Of a DNA stretch of 64,000 bases, positions 1 through 14,100 are shown piece after piece; the first letter of the stretch is position 1; each line of letters begins with the position of its first letter. A program made the translations under genes and the position numbers. The notes beneath the pieces are model-generated. The model did no database searches. It was not told the origin of the DNA and worked only from the letters and a program-made list of their open reading frames with translations. The DNA is from Nemopilema nomurai (taxonomy: Eukaryota > Cnidaria > Scyphozoa > Rhizostomeae > Rhizostomatidae): the NCBI GenBank assembly GCA_003864495.1, contig ML133502.1, positions 1,116,001 through 1,180,000 on the forward strand. Reading direction: 5' to 3'.

Positions 1-2049
1 GTACCTTACCAGAATGACATGTTGCACCAAAAGTTGTTTATCTGTTCTGAAGTCATGGAAGTCCGTTTTCGTCAGACCACTTTTAACCTTCTAAAACTGG
101 CGACAAGGCTACGTAAATAGAGTTTGCAATGCGAAGAGTTTTAAAGCTATAACTTGGAAAGATTAATAATTTGACAATCGATAACAACTTTCTATATATT
201 TGAAGTCGAAATATTCTTTTTCTGCAAACATTGTCTAAGGAACCGATGGGGCCGTTCAAACTCACGCAAACAAATTTTCAGTAAAAAAATCATTCATTTG
301 GGACTATTTATTCCAATATAGCCTTATAAAGACATCTCAAAATACCATTCTCTCTAATAGGTTTAAAATATCTTCTAGTGTAGTCTAAATAAAACAGAGA
401 TTTTGAAAACTGCTTTCAAATCGTTTCTCTGTTTGAATCAACTTGCGATGTCTAAGTTTCTCTAATCGAATCAGCGAGACCACTGTTTGATTTAAACGTG
501 CCTGTTACCTTTGGATCCTAGTCCGATTTTGTTTGCGTCCCTTCCGCTCATAAAATCGCGGATTAGTTCTTTTATCAGTGATCGCTGTGCGCTATTGACG
601 CCCGAATCTTTGCCGTCCGCCGCACGCCTTTTCTCACGCGTTTGCGACGATCCGAACAAAAAGCAATTCTAACTGCGAAGGGACCTCGATTCATCCTTGA
701 TTTCGCTTCGGCCAGGATTCGGCCCGCAAATCAATTAATTTCAAAGATTGCTCTGATAAGGACCACGTTTGGCGCAGGTCCTCCTTTCAGGTGGCAAAGA
801 AGTTTGTCCAATTGATTGGAATTTGATCTGGCAATTAATTAATTAGAAGTGACTAGAATAAGGCAGGAAATGGTTGTTCTTTCTAGTCGATATATCATGT
901 GTCTTTGGGGTACGACTACCGCCTTTAGCCTGCCGACCGACTAGGCCATGCTTTCTTACCATACAAACAAGCCCTTTGATGACCAGAAACTGTATTCATA
1001 GCCGTGGCTAGAAAGAGACAAGTTGTCCATTGACCTAGCCCTGCTTCGTAAGGACCCGAACAGGCTAAACAAAACTCTTTAAAAAAAGACCAGCAAAGGG
1101 CGGAAAAAGTCACTTTGTTGATTAGAGTTAGGAAGAAAGATGCAACTCATTAAATTTCTTGTTGAGATGCGAAATTTCAAACGCCAGATTCCAAACGTGA
1201 CATTATCAATCATAAAATGATCCCTCAGGGAAACTTCCTGCCGATCAGTAGAACAACCAACATTCCAACATTTGGAGAATAATAAAATGATCAGAAATTT
1301 AATTGATGGATGTTCCAAAATACAAAGTTTGAAAAGCGTAATTTCTTTTCTAAATTTTGAAAAGGTACCATCATAATGATGGATTCTAAACAATTTTAAG
1401 TATGATTCCCATTTTACAAATCTAATCAAATCGAATATATTTTTCAAACACACGAGTATATTACTTTCTAGTTACATTACTGCTTGCAAAATGTTCTACC
1501 CGGAATCGTCCCATAAGTTTTTGTGGACAATTAAGGACACCACTTAATGCAAGTGGACGCGTGAAGCTTACTTCAAAAGGTAACTGACCCATCCGCGTAC
1601 TAAAAAGGAGCACCGCATTAAAAAAATTGACTCGTAGAGAATTGATATCTTGATTCGTCGAGATTGATAATGCACTAGACATGCCACTTTTACATGACCC
1701 CCGTCTCAATTATGATCATGTTAAACAAACATTGCGGAATTTATTTGACTCTTTGCTCCATCTTGTCTCTGAAATACGATTGGCAGTGACGGGTAACTTG
1801 TTTTGAAACGGATTCGAGCTGGATTTAGGGAGCCAGTGCCGTGGATAGAAGCGTCTGTTGTATTATTTGCGGAGACAGTGCATAGATCAGGGGGGCGGCT
1901 AGGGTGTGCAACCAAGCTCTGCTCGATCGAGGCGGGTACACCCTGGAAATGAAGTGAAGCATTACTTAGTCTAAAGAGGCTGGACAAGAAAAGGGCATGA
2001 ACAGTTTTGGGGCATATTAGTCGCTGGACAGTGTTCCTGAAAAGATAGA
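1..2049. other. 5' flank of the Wnt gene, no gene seen
   Basis: AT-rich sequence with only short ORFs that show no recognisable domain on either strand. It presumably contains the Wnt promoter and perhaps a 5' untranslated exon, but I cannot place a transcription start. A TAATTAATTAATTAG run near 831-845 looks like a homeodomain-type AT core but is too generic to call. Confidence 0.5.
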
Positions 2050-2171
2050 CGAGGGTGAAGTTAGCGAGACGGCATGGCAGGAAAACGATTTCACGGTGGT
2101 TCGCTATTGGCTCTGCTCATAATAGTAGACATGGCTTGGGTCTCTCTCGGGACAGCTGGGATCCGATGGCT
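2050..2171 (+). CDS. Wnt exon 1, signal-peptide exon with frame problem
   Basis: The open frame reads a basic stretch, a hydrophobic core (SLLALLIIV), then GTAGIRWL, and ends in GGCT|GTGAGT, a good donor of phase 2 that joins exon 2 to give IRWLGMK. The frame is open only from 2050 and has no ATG before 2131, which lies after the hydrophobic core. The nearest upstream ATG, at 2075, is in another frame and stops within 16 codons. One extra base in the AAAA run at 2083-2086 would put ATG 2075 in frame with the signal core. Alternatives are an upstream coding exon or a non-AUG start. Confidence 0.55.
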
Positions 2172-5100
2172 GTGAGTAGATCCGTTATTTGATATCGCAG
2201 TTTAAGATATCTTTTTAATGGAGTGTAAAGACTCGTAAATCGCTTAATTTGTTTGACTTCAAAGACCGTTCGAACGCAACTCGAAGACTCTGAAGCAGGC
2301 GCTATCTACAGATGGCAAAATGAGAAGAATTCTGAGTTTAGGTTGGTAAACGAGATGCCAGTTAGAATTGATTTGCCTTTTTTGATTTGATGTCTTTAAA
2401 ATGACAAGTTTCCCAATAAAGCACTATTAAACTTACTCAAGCTATTTTCGGATTTCAACTCTGGAGCATCGCATCTTGCTCCAATCGCATCTTGCTCCAA
2501 TCGCATCCGGTCTCATATGGGAATCAAAAAACTTCACATACCAACATGTTTTAACTCATAACCTTATCGACTTCTTGTTTCACAACTAAGCTTTTTTTAA
2601 TTGAAAGGTTTTATCAATCAGTGTCAACGTATCTCGTTGGATCTGCTCACAAGTGCCAAAGTCACTGAAGACAATAACTTCCCTAGGCAGTTATTACCTG
2701 TTGCTATCGACGGTAAAACGTGACTGGTTGAATAACAGCGCCGATAAACTCGCGGCAATTTTCTTTGTTTATGCATTTTGCAACTATTTATCAAGTATTC
2801 GGCTTCATTGCTCGAAGGTCCAAAAACGGTTCCGATCAAAAGACATCATAAAGCAAGAAAGTGTTCCATGCCGACAAACAGACCACTTGAAACATTTCGA
2901 TTTCATCGCCAAGCCATTCCTTCGATTTAAGTTTTCAATCGATTAAGTCACTGGCGGCTTTCAACATTGACCTTGTTCATTGCCATTTCAAAGAAGATTG
3001 TCATTAAAAAATTCACACAATTCGAAAAATGGTCCTGTACAAAATCCTGGCAAGGCTTGCGACCAACTGAGCCAGGCATTTGGAATTGGGTAAAAATGTC
3101 CCCGTTCGAATTTCAAAGGGTAACGAAATATCAGAAGATTGTCTTGAAGATAATCTCTTCTGATACATGCAGTGCCCACCCGACAAATTGGCAACTTACA
3201 GATCGAAAAGATACTCATTAAAAAGAGATGGAGTATTCAAAGCTATTTTAAGCGCTTACGATTGCAAGGGAATCGAAACAATGACACGATCGTGCTCTGA
3301 CTCCCCATCACGCTATTACATTCCTATTGAATACGACATTACGATCTTTAATGAAACCATATTGTAGCACAGAATCTTTAGGTGATCTTGTGCTGACCCA
3401 TCCAGGAAGAGAGTGATTGTTATCTTGGACTTAGAATAGTTTTGTTATCTACACACTGATAGAAGTGATATAATACACAAATGATTGTAAGATTGAATCC
3501 AACCCTAACCTTGTGATTTGTTGCGGTGGGAGAATTGTCAGACGGGATCTTCTGTTAAATAGGGTCAAGAATCCCATATCAAATGTCACAGTAACATCTA
3601 TTTTTACGGAACATCGTAACAACAATATAGGGACCTTACTTCCCTGTTTGGTAACAAGTATCTATGAATTTCCACCATACATGAAAAGCAAGAAGAATGT
3701 CTCAACCATCTTAATAAAATCTTAATCAGCAATTATTATATTGAGTTCGCCCCCTTTTAAAGTTTCATCTGCTATATTAGTTTCTATTTGTTCTTTTTAT
3801 TTGGCTTAAGCTTCAAATACGTAATTTCCCCTATTAATAATGTGAAGGATTTTCAGTTAATCGATTCTAGAATGCTCTGCCACGTGCAGTGGGAGATGAC
3901 ATTTGTTTAACCCCATGGTATTGCATGTCTTTTAATTGAATTTTGGGTTGCCTTTAATTAATCGATTTTGTTGAGATCGAACAAGACGAACTCACTTCAG
4001 CTATAGTCTAGTTGTTTGTCAAGTAAACGCACAATAGAATTCGGAAAGCGTTTGACTGGAACTGTTGATTCTGTCGTCTTTGAGAAAACAGGAACGAGGA
4101 AATTATTAGTTTAACGAATGTTAATTGAAAAATGTTACATTTAGTTTGTTAAGCATCCTCAGTTAATATCAGAGGCCATTTTTCCCTGTGTTGTCTCTTT
4201 CTTTGCTCTTATGGCACTGCCATGGATGCAGTAGTCTATTATCGCTCTGCCGCTTGTCTCTCTAACCTTGAACATCTTTATGCATCCCTGGTAAATTTGT
4301 TGCTCTTTGTCGGTCCGATTCTCAGCACCTGTAGCTCTATACATCTTCAAATTCACTTTCAGGCTCGTGTATAGCCAATAGATTTACCCTTGTTTGCGTT
4401 CTTCTAGCGGTATGAAGCCAAGCTCCGGAGAGGGATGGAGGAAAGACGACTGTGGACGAAAAATTGGACTAGCCTCTGCGAAGCAAGTAAAGTTGTGCAA
4501 AGGCAACCTCGAGCTGATGGAGTTCGTGGAGGAGAGCGCAAGAATAGTCAAAGACGAATGCAGGGAACAGTTCAACTCAAGAACCTGGGATTGTTCCTCC
4601 CTCGCAAGGGCCCCGAATTTCGGATTCGACTTGAAATCAGGTTAGAGCTACGCTTAAGGAGTTTTCTGCGCTCTATATTTGAAGACTTTTTTATCACGCC
4701 GGATGCATCTTGGCAGGGGAAGGGCACTTTCATGAAAAGGCACCTGTTTCTTGTGCTCCACAGGTCTTCCTTCTATGCAAGTAGCCCCACCCCCTTTTAG
4801 CAGGGCAACTTTTTCACGCGTAAAACGTCAGTTTAGAAATATACACCCAATCTTACCAAAATTCGTTGAAAACGTCTTTAACGATAAAACTTACTTTTCT
4901 GAAGGTAATTGTCTTGTAAAATGGGACACTATGCATGTGCCTAATTACGTTTGGCCAAATGGGAAGGGTCAGAAGAGAAGTGGTTTGGACTGCAGCTTAC
5001 TTTAATCTGAAAGGATGTACGCTTCAGACTCACTCAAGCTGTTGCCTGCTACGTTCGCATTGATCTCCATTAGAAAGTGGGGCGAGGGCTTACAAACCAT

Positions 5101-8100
5101 GATTAAAATCGACCAAGTGATTTCCTAACTCACTAGGTGCGTGCTGTTAGGATAATTTGTGGACTGTTTCCCACGTATTGTCAAGAAACATGAATCCCAT
5201 CTGCAAATATTTTAGCTTGTCTTTCAAAGGAAGAAGTTCTCTGATCCGATAGTGTTGCAGATGCATCATGCTTTCAATAGGGCAATGCTGCCTCACAGAG
5301 GCACAAAGGTTCCGTCCTGTCCATAAGTATGCACTGTTCTCTTATGTGCAAAGACCTTACGGCCTGGTGAGAAGGATTTGGCATAAAGATTAATGCAGTT
5401 CTGGTCGGTGAAAAATCATCCTTGCTTCATATTTTACCAGCTTGAAATCTTTGACAGGAAACGGGAAAATCAATTACCAGCTGATGATAATGCCCGGTTT
5501 TGCCATTAGCACCCGGGCTATGGTCACAGTACGGTTGTAATGGTCTCAACTCTTTTATGGCCACTGCGAGATAATCCGCCTCCCCAGTGCACAAGCATCC
5601 GCCATACAGGTGCGGGTTGAAGATTTTGAACCGGGCAGGAAACATAGTCTGATTCGGTTGGTTTTTAAAAACTAACCCGGTCTGGTACTCCATCTTCGAT
5701 GATTGAGCTAGAATTACGTAAAGATCTCTTCTGTGGCGTTAGAGGTTCACGTGTTAGTTGTAATCCTAATGCTGATGATGATGATTGTGTTGTTTGAGAG
5801 ATAGCATCAACATTAAGGCAATCCACTTCAGAGACACTTTTATTGTAAGCCATCGCTTAAGCACCACGAAATGGTTGCTCTTGCTGTAGCTTGGAGAGCT
5901 TCGAGGCTTTAATCCTGCACTGATTTTCTAATCAAACTTTGGTTCTGTCTGCCGATATGGTCATTCGAAGCATGAAGGGAGATTTCAATAAGAGTTTTAA
6001 TAAGCTTAGCCAATTCAACGAATTATTCAGAGCTAAGCTGTTTGAGTGAAAACTGTAATAAATGCAGACAACAAGATGGCACAATCTAATTTGTGGTTTC
6101 ATCCTTCCATGTTTATCGGTCAAGAACTTTCGTCTCAATCCTCGTGCGTGGAAGCTTGACATTTTAATAGATGAGCAGTTTTGTAAAGGCAGATTGGGAT
6201 ATATGGCTTATAGTTTGGGGTCTGACGAAAGGCTAATCAGACGAGAGTGTTTGTGGTAACGTAGTTCACTGAGCATGTGGCCTAACTAGTTTGCTGGCTC
6301 CATCGTCCATAATGAAGGTTCCACAGCCAAATTCCATTCCATATTGTGATCGTATTCAAGCAGGGTATCGCTAGGTAGTACGATTCGACCTGGAAGAAAC
6401 AAAAGCTTCAGGGATCCATTTGGACTTTAAGCTAAAGTAGCAATGGGATTATTTTGGCTCCCTTGGCGTTCCGAAGGTGGTCACGTGTTGTCAACCAGGA
6501 GGTTTCCAAGAATGACCGCTCCTGTTTGGTGTCACTACAAAGTTGTTGAAGTTGTCATACCCTTAAGATGGCGGACATGGCTCACATGGGTGTTTTCAAG
6601 TAGGGAATGGGCCTGGCCTCAAGTGGATGACAATATCTAGCTATTTGTTTCTCTATTGACGTCGATGACCTCAAGTTGAGGCAAACCATCTCGATGAAAG
6701 TGGGCGGCTTCTTTATTTAAAGTGTACTGAACGCTAAATATAAATTGCGATAATCGAGTCATCAAACCCGAAGTATGTGCCCCTTCCATACAACACAGAT
6801 CAAGAATTTCTTTGTTATGAGTGGATTCAACCTTTTACTCTTTGGACCATTTGGTGTGTGATTTCAGAACAAATATTATCAATTTCACATCAGATTCACC
6901 GCACTAGAGAAACACCCACTCTTTACAAACAATCTTTTTGGGACATCTTTCTGTTATCCAGCCAATGCGAAAGAGCCCGGATCGACTTTCGCTCTTTTGA
7001 TTAGCTAACCTATCCCAGTTGTCGAGAAGAAGTAAAGGCATCGTGACGAAGTAAAGGCCAAGTTGGCTCGTTTGAGACTCGCAAGCCTTCACGCTGTATC
7101 GCCTTGGATTAGATCAATAAAATTGGAGACGGGAACGAAGTAGCTCCTAGGTAATCTGGGATGAGTCGCTCTGAATCGATGGCTAAAAGTGTTCATCAAA
7201 TGTGATTAAAACTTCGCAAAACCAATCTTCGACACGATTTACCAACAGCGGGGTTAAATTCACTTCGATACATAAAAACACCAAGTAATGAAAGACACGC
7301 TAATCAGCTTGGCGACGTGCTGTGTTCCCATTAGAGCCAGTGCCCTGGTGCTTGGCCTGTTTCAGGAGGTAACGGGGAATTCTGTCAAAGGGACATTCAA
7401 CATACCTCTGATCAATCGAGAACGGATGCAAATAATGTGTTCAATGGCTATTGTGGACTTTATGAGACAAATGGCTCTGAACCCTTACCAGTTACTTTTT
7501 ACTCTTTATTCAACTATCGGAAAGATCATTCAACACTTACAAGTTCTGTAGCATTATGGATCGATAGTTATTGCCTTACAATGCTTACAAAGCCATTTAA
7601 TTAACTCTTTGTACCCACGTACGCTGGTAAAATTAGATTTCCATTTGCTACAATAGTAAAGCTTTCTACAGAGAGTCTTTTATAAATGAGCTACCATTAA
7701 CTATTTCTTGCATCAGTGCAATTCATTATTACAAATCAACTTTGATTACTTTACACAGTCCCATGAGAACAAACGCCAATAAGCACTTCTTTCCCCAATA
7801 AGCTTTTCTTGTTTCAGATGTAAGTTCCCTTCATACACCCTTTTGAGCAAGCTGCATCGGAGAGCCTGTGAAATTTATTCAACCTACATTGCTTCGTCGT
7901 TTGTCTTACTTGAAGGAGATTTGGTATTATTTAAATTCCATTTCGAACCTGTTTCCACCCTACCTGAATATACACTTAATAATGTGTTAAAGGTTGAGCG
8001 ACATTTCAAACTATTTTAGAGACAAATACCTCTTCCTTAGAACCTATTAATAAAGGAATCTTTGTCCAACCTCGCGGTTTTGAACTTGATGGTACAGGAA

Positions 8101-11100
8101 AAGAGTTCACTAGGATTCAACTTAATTGACAGCTCCGAAATCTCAACTCATTTTAGCGAATTGAATTGAAATCGAATTGAGTTTGTTTCTGCTATTCGTT
8201 CCTTGGTAACCCAGCAGCATAGACGGCTCAAGAGGATGAAAGAACGTAGAAATCAGTCTTCAATAACGAAAACACGTATATCCGTTATTAAGTAAGATTT
8301 TCCGCCAATAAACAAACAAATCTTTGAAGCTCCGAACAATCTATCTAAACGGGAGTAGCATGGCTCAAAGAATTGACTTAATACTTTTGTGATGCCGCGC
8401 GCTAGGCCTATCTGTTGCCTCTCTTTTGTCCCTGCTAATGCTATTTGGAGCCTTTGATCCTCACAGTTGTCCTACATTCACGCATAAATAAAAATCCGTT
8501 AAGCATGCTTGAGAATTTTATCGGACTTACATTTTCTAATACCTTGAATTGCTAGCAATTGAGCACACGCTAGGGGCGTATGCCATTCAAGATGGGGAAC
8601 GCAGCATGGTAAGGGGATGTATTAGGATTTAGCTATGCTCATCTTGGCGCTAATTGAATCAACTTAACAGTACAAAGGAAATAATTCTTGGTGGCCATGC
8701 CTTGAGCAGATTACTACCACCCTACATCTTAATTTACTCATTGCCTCAATCCTCTTGTAATTAACAAACAATGAAAAGCATTGCATAGTTCTTACGAGTC
8801 TTTCCAGCTTTGCCTTTCATACTCCCTCAGCCCGTGTCCAGTTCTAATTACACGGAATACCCTGCAATATTTAGTGCCGAGGCCTAACTTTCTGCATGGT
8901 CACAAAATGACTTCTTCTACACGAGTATTATGCCTAACAGTTACTGGTTCAGTGTCGTTCCCTTTTGTCTTTGACGACTCAAAGAGCTCTTTTAAATGTC
9001 CTCAGAAAGTATTATAAGACAGGAACAGTTCCCCAACAGAAGGTTATTTTCAGCTATGTATGTCTGGTATCAGGGCTTTGTTCATTTCCCATAAACTTTT
9101 TCCTTCGCCAAGCACTGTTGCATCACGTGATTTCGCCTTCTATACAGTTTAGCCAACAGGCTCAAGTGCCATGGCTTTTAAGATGCATTTTGATCCAAAC
9201 GGTGGGGTATTACCGTCGGGTGTTTGGCATGAGCAAACACCTCGAGTCTGGTTATGTGAGTGGAGGGCTTTTGGGCGGCAGAGACATCTTGTTATTTTTG
9301 GTATTAGTCAGAAATAGAAAGCTAAATGCCAAAAAGATTACGGAGAACGAAATAGACATTGCAAGGCATTTTATCACGAGAGGGAGTGAGCTCAAAGTAA
9401 ATTAACTTGAAGACAAAAAGGCACGTTCAATTATCAGATTGTTTTGATACGTCAGACGAGATTATGTGTCTGGTAAGAGATGATTCGATCTTTTGCCACC
9501 CAGCAGATGTTTAGTTTATAGATTTTTAGAAGGGTAGAACGAGATTTTTATTAATTATAGCCTATGAAAATGGAAATTATTGAGTTAGACACTATCTTTC
9601 ATGAAACAAGTAAAATTATTAATTTTTCAAATAGTGATGTGCGAATGAGAGTGTTTACAGAAAAGGTAGGGAATCGAAAGAACCAAAACTATTGACAAAT
9701 CAAAAATATTTTTATCTTTAATTTGAGAAACAACTGTGCTTGCTCTAAAATATACACACAAAAAGAGACAAAGTCTTCCAAAAAACCTTTTTGTATAGTG
9801 TATTTACGATTTCTGTGCAACTGGAACCGAATTCGAGTCATGGTCCATCATCTTAGGAGCATTTTTCTGTCTACGAGTGGCAGGCACATTCCCTGGAGGA
9901 TTCGATACAGGGGTAAGACTAAATGATTTCTAAAACTGGTATTCCTGCCTCTGCCCTTGTACTATGCTCTTTCTTTGCTGATGCTTATCAAACGTTTATT
10001 AGGCTGCAATCGGTACCTAGCTAGAAGTTACTGTTAAAACCATTCATACATAAGTACCAGTTGATTGTGAGCCCACTGTAACTAGCTAAGCTTACCTGCT
10101 CAAAACTACCTAATGTTGGTGGAATCTGTTAATGTGTGCAGCAATAAGAAGCATTTGACATTAATTTTGAAAAGGAATTGAGAAGACTTGTTAGTGAGAC
10201 CGAGTCGCCAGTGTGATAAGATTTGGCTTTGCACGGAATAAAAGCTGTTTTAAGAGACAATTCAGTTTTCAGTAATAATTGAAAATTCTTGCTGAGACAT
10301 TTGCTATCTTTAAGCGGCTTCTTTGAAACTGGATCAACCGTGGGAATGGCATGGCACCCATTTTTGGAGAAGACTTAGGCCGTGATCCGAAGCGATTAGT
10401 GGAGTGTACAAATGTTTAAGTCTTGTTCCTTAAATACAGTTTACCATGCGGTCATTCTATTGTCACTGGGGGTGTGTGATTTTAAGGCTGAAATGTCGCT
10501 CGTAAAATACGTTAATTTCAGTGATTTATCTGTTATAATAATTTTCACGTGTAATGCTCCAATTAGTTGTCATAATAATTACATAAAGGAGATCGTAAAG
10601 ACTAGGGCTAAGTTGGAGTCAACTGCAAATTGTTCTGAGCAAACTTTATAAGCTTTCAGCCGAGATGGTCAAAGCAGCTTGAAGTTATTCTCAACCTGGA
10701 GCATCGAATGACATTACACATCGAATAACTCTCAATAGCATAGCAGGATCATGGAATGCTCTGCTGCAGACAACCTCATGTTCCTAAAAATCGACACTTT
10801 CCTTCGCAAAACACTCAAAAAAATTTACATTTTACGCAGCAATTTAACTTCCTATTTACCAAGTTTATTATGACCTAGGCTGTGAGGGTCTACCAAGTTT
10901 TCTTAGTTGTGCGGAATCTTAGTTAACATCCCCCCCCCTCTCGTATCAACCACCCATTCCAATTAAAATGTCATATCTCACTTTTCCAAGCTTCTACAAA
11001 AAAAGGATTACAACAAGTATTGGCACCCACCCTGTACTACTTGCAGTACAAATATTGCAGACTTGTACTTTCAGATCTCAGTGGTTTAGCAGAGGGCCAT

Positions 11101-14100
11101 GAATTCTCTTTTTCTACGGTGCGGAATCGATTCTAATACCCTGATTGCGAACAATGGCAAACTATCAGATGCAAGCTTTGATTTCAGTTGAAGAAATGCA
11201 TGTCTCTCTAATTGGTTTGCCAGAACCAGTCTTCTGCACTTGCCAAAAGCTTACTACTGCAAAGAAATGCCGGCCTTTCTGATTCGAAATGTGGAGACTT
11301 TGTAATACGTGTAACAACATCCAAATTCTGAAGGGTCAAAGATTCGTGTCTAACCTCTCGATGTATTTAAGATACTTCATCTAATTTTCCTTGATTTTTC
11401 TCATTCCGACATTATGGATTTCGAGTGTTTTGTCGGCTTGTGCAATCAGCGTCATGATCTTGTTAATGTTAGCGATCTCTAAATTTATTAAATACCTTAA
11501 AAAGAGTTGACTGAATTTGAGGTTTAATCTAAAAGCATTTTTAAAAAACAAACGGTAGTATTAAGGAAACATAACAAAGGATCTTTATCGAGTGAAGAGA
11601 AGTCGTGCTGGACCTATGTTTAAGAAACTTTGCCAATCGATTTCGTTTGGACGCCCACTGAACTTCCTAAATGACTTAAGCAAGCGCAAACATGTTCTTT
11701 GGTGTTACATATGTGTGTAGTTCAGGGGAGAAAAGAGCGAAAAAGCAGACCCTTCGAGATCCTGCTTATACTCGATGGTTATGGAGAAGAGTCCAGCAAC
11801 TTGCTCAACTATTTTCATCACTGCGTAGAAACAATCTTATCGGGTCCCTGCAGAGACTTGAGCTGTTGATTTTTGTCCGGCTGAAGCTCCTCCTAACTTC
11901 CCTGGGAGTAGAGGAACGCTTTGTCGTTATCAAAGAGCGACATGCACCTGCAAAGCTTACAAATTCCCTCCGCTAAATTTGCCTGGCGACTTCGCCTCGG
12001 TCCATTTATTCTAGAAAAGAGCGTGGAGACTATTTTTTGAAGAGTTGTTACTTGGTATTAATTGTACAAATGGCATCTGACAGTGGTTCTCATCTTCATT
12101 GCTAATTGGAGAACTTCTAGACAAGGGGCAAAACGTGTCTAACTCTAAGATTTAGTAAAACAAGAACTATGCCCTATGAAAATGTTTTACGAACATTTAT
12201 GTCTAGATAAGAATCTATCAGCATGGCCAGATGTCCAAATTGCTATCTTAGAATAACTTATCCGTTTTTAAACGGTCAGTGTGCGTTGCTTAATCACTCG
12301 AATTATTAGTGTTTGATACGCGCAGGCGAAATTTCAATCAAGAAAGCTGTAAGCATGTCGAAGGAGTCACAAACTATCCCTATTAAACCGTTGTGAACTT
12401 TAGGATTCTTGTTAGTCATGCAACCAATTCTACGACAATCTTACCGAGGAAGTTCTCGGTTTCATCTGTAGCAACAAAGCCCAATTTGAAAAGGCAAAAC
12501 TTTGATATGACAAAATTCTTTGTTAGTAAATCATATGATGAAATTAATTGTTCATTTCGGGCGGCAGATTCGTGTCTTCAACTTGTGCATCTTAACCGCT
12601 AAAGATGTTAATCCAAACCCAGGTCACAGGCTTTTCAGCGTTCAGCCCCAGCACCAAGGTCATTCATTCAAACAGAAAATAGTCGCAATAGACGGGGGTC
12701 AACTACATTTACTTTAAAACGCAAGTTTTCTACAAGCAAACGAAACTGATCTTAGTGCTCTGCCATATCGACGTTACATCAGCCATATTGAAATACCCTC
12801 TGTTGTGATTTGCAAATAGCACTTGGGCATCTTTGACTGGCCCGTTCGTTGTCATTCCAAGCCAAACTCAGTTGTCTATTGTTGGCGATGGACGACAAGG
12901 GAGCCTTTTTGTCATCAATGACCAACAGAACAGCCTAATAAATCTTGTTCGACATTTAAATAAGCATCATGATTATGGTCAGTCGCTATTAGCCTGTCAT
13001 CTATCTCAAAAATGTGGATTGACAATTGGACGATTGACACCTTAATTGCCACATGACATGGACTTGCTCAACTATCTTTTTGCACGTGACCAACAACAGC
13101 CAATAGCATACTAGATGCAAGTAAACCTTCACGTCTGCATAGGATCAAGCATGCTCTGAACCCTTTATGATTATTAACTTACAATTAGCCATGCACTCAT
13201 CAAACAGCAAAACGCAGTCTCCTCATAAGAGTAAGTCAATTTTGCGATAAATAAATAATAAGCTAAACCTGCAGAAAAGTGGCAGCTCAATAAATGTTTC
13301 CAAAATCAATGAGACAAAGATTACAGTCTTCTCCCAATCATCTGCTTGCATATAGAGAGCCAGTGCTTATCAGAAAGACTTTCAATGCAATTTGACGCTT
13401 GATTATCCTGTCAATGTCATATTGCTGGGGCCGTAGGCAGGCCTTTGAAGTTGGATGTTTCTATTAAGATTAAAGAATTGATTTGACCGCTCATTCCCGA
13501 GTAATGTGGCTCTTAAAACATTTAGAAGCCAATTTTAATAACAATAAATACCGACCACGTCTCAAGATAGGTATCAGTAAATCAATGTCGAAGTTAAACA
13601 GTTTATATAGTCGGCTCATAATTTGATATACTTGGCTTTGGGAACCACTGAGTAAAAAATGAACTGATTGTTCTTTCACCTTTCTTGTCCTTGCCGACAT
13701 TTTTGTGGAGGCAAATTTGGCAGTGAGACTAAATTTTCATCGATCACTTTATTCGAATGACTGTTTGCTTTGACGGCAGTGAAAAGCTTCTAGAAGTCAC
13801 AACACATTTTGGGCAGCGTGTTTTGATTCAAGGCAACCAGAGCATTGCCGACGAAAGCCAATGATTATACAGAATGTATGCATCCTTGAACTGTTGTGAA
13901 AAGCTAGGCTATTGAAGATTAAAAATGATTAGAAGATTGCTTTCACTTAATGAAGAGTAGTCATTTTTCTACTAAGATTTGGCTTAAGAACATTTAAGAA
14001 GAAAGCTGCTTACTTCAGTTTCAAAATGGATATCCAAATCAATCTTTAAACTTCGGACGTGAACTCTTTCAGAGGTTTAAGTCGTTTTTATATCTATACC

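Noticed and set aside
8965..9405. 146-codon plus-strand ORF inside the large Wnt intron
   Set aside because: No recognisable domain, no splice context, ordinary length for chance in this much sequence.
12520..12717. KDVNPNPGH string resembling a 2A-like DxExNPGP motif seen in some LINE ORFs
   Set aside because: The final Pro is replaced by His, the Glu is absent, and no retrotransposon protein surrounds it.
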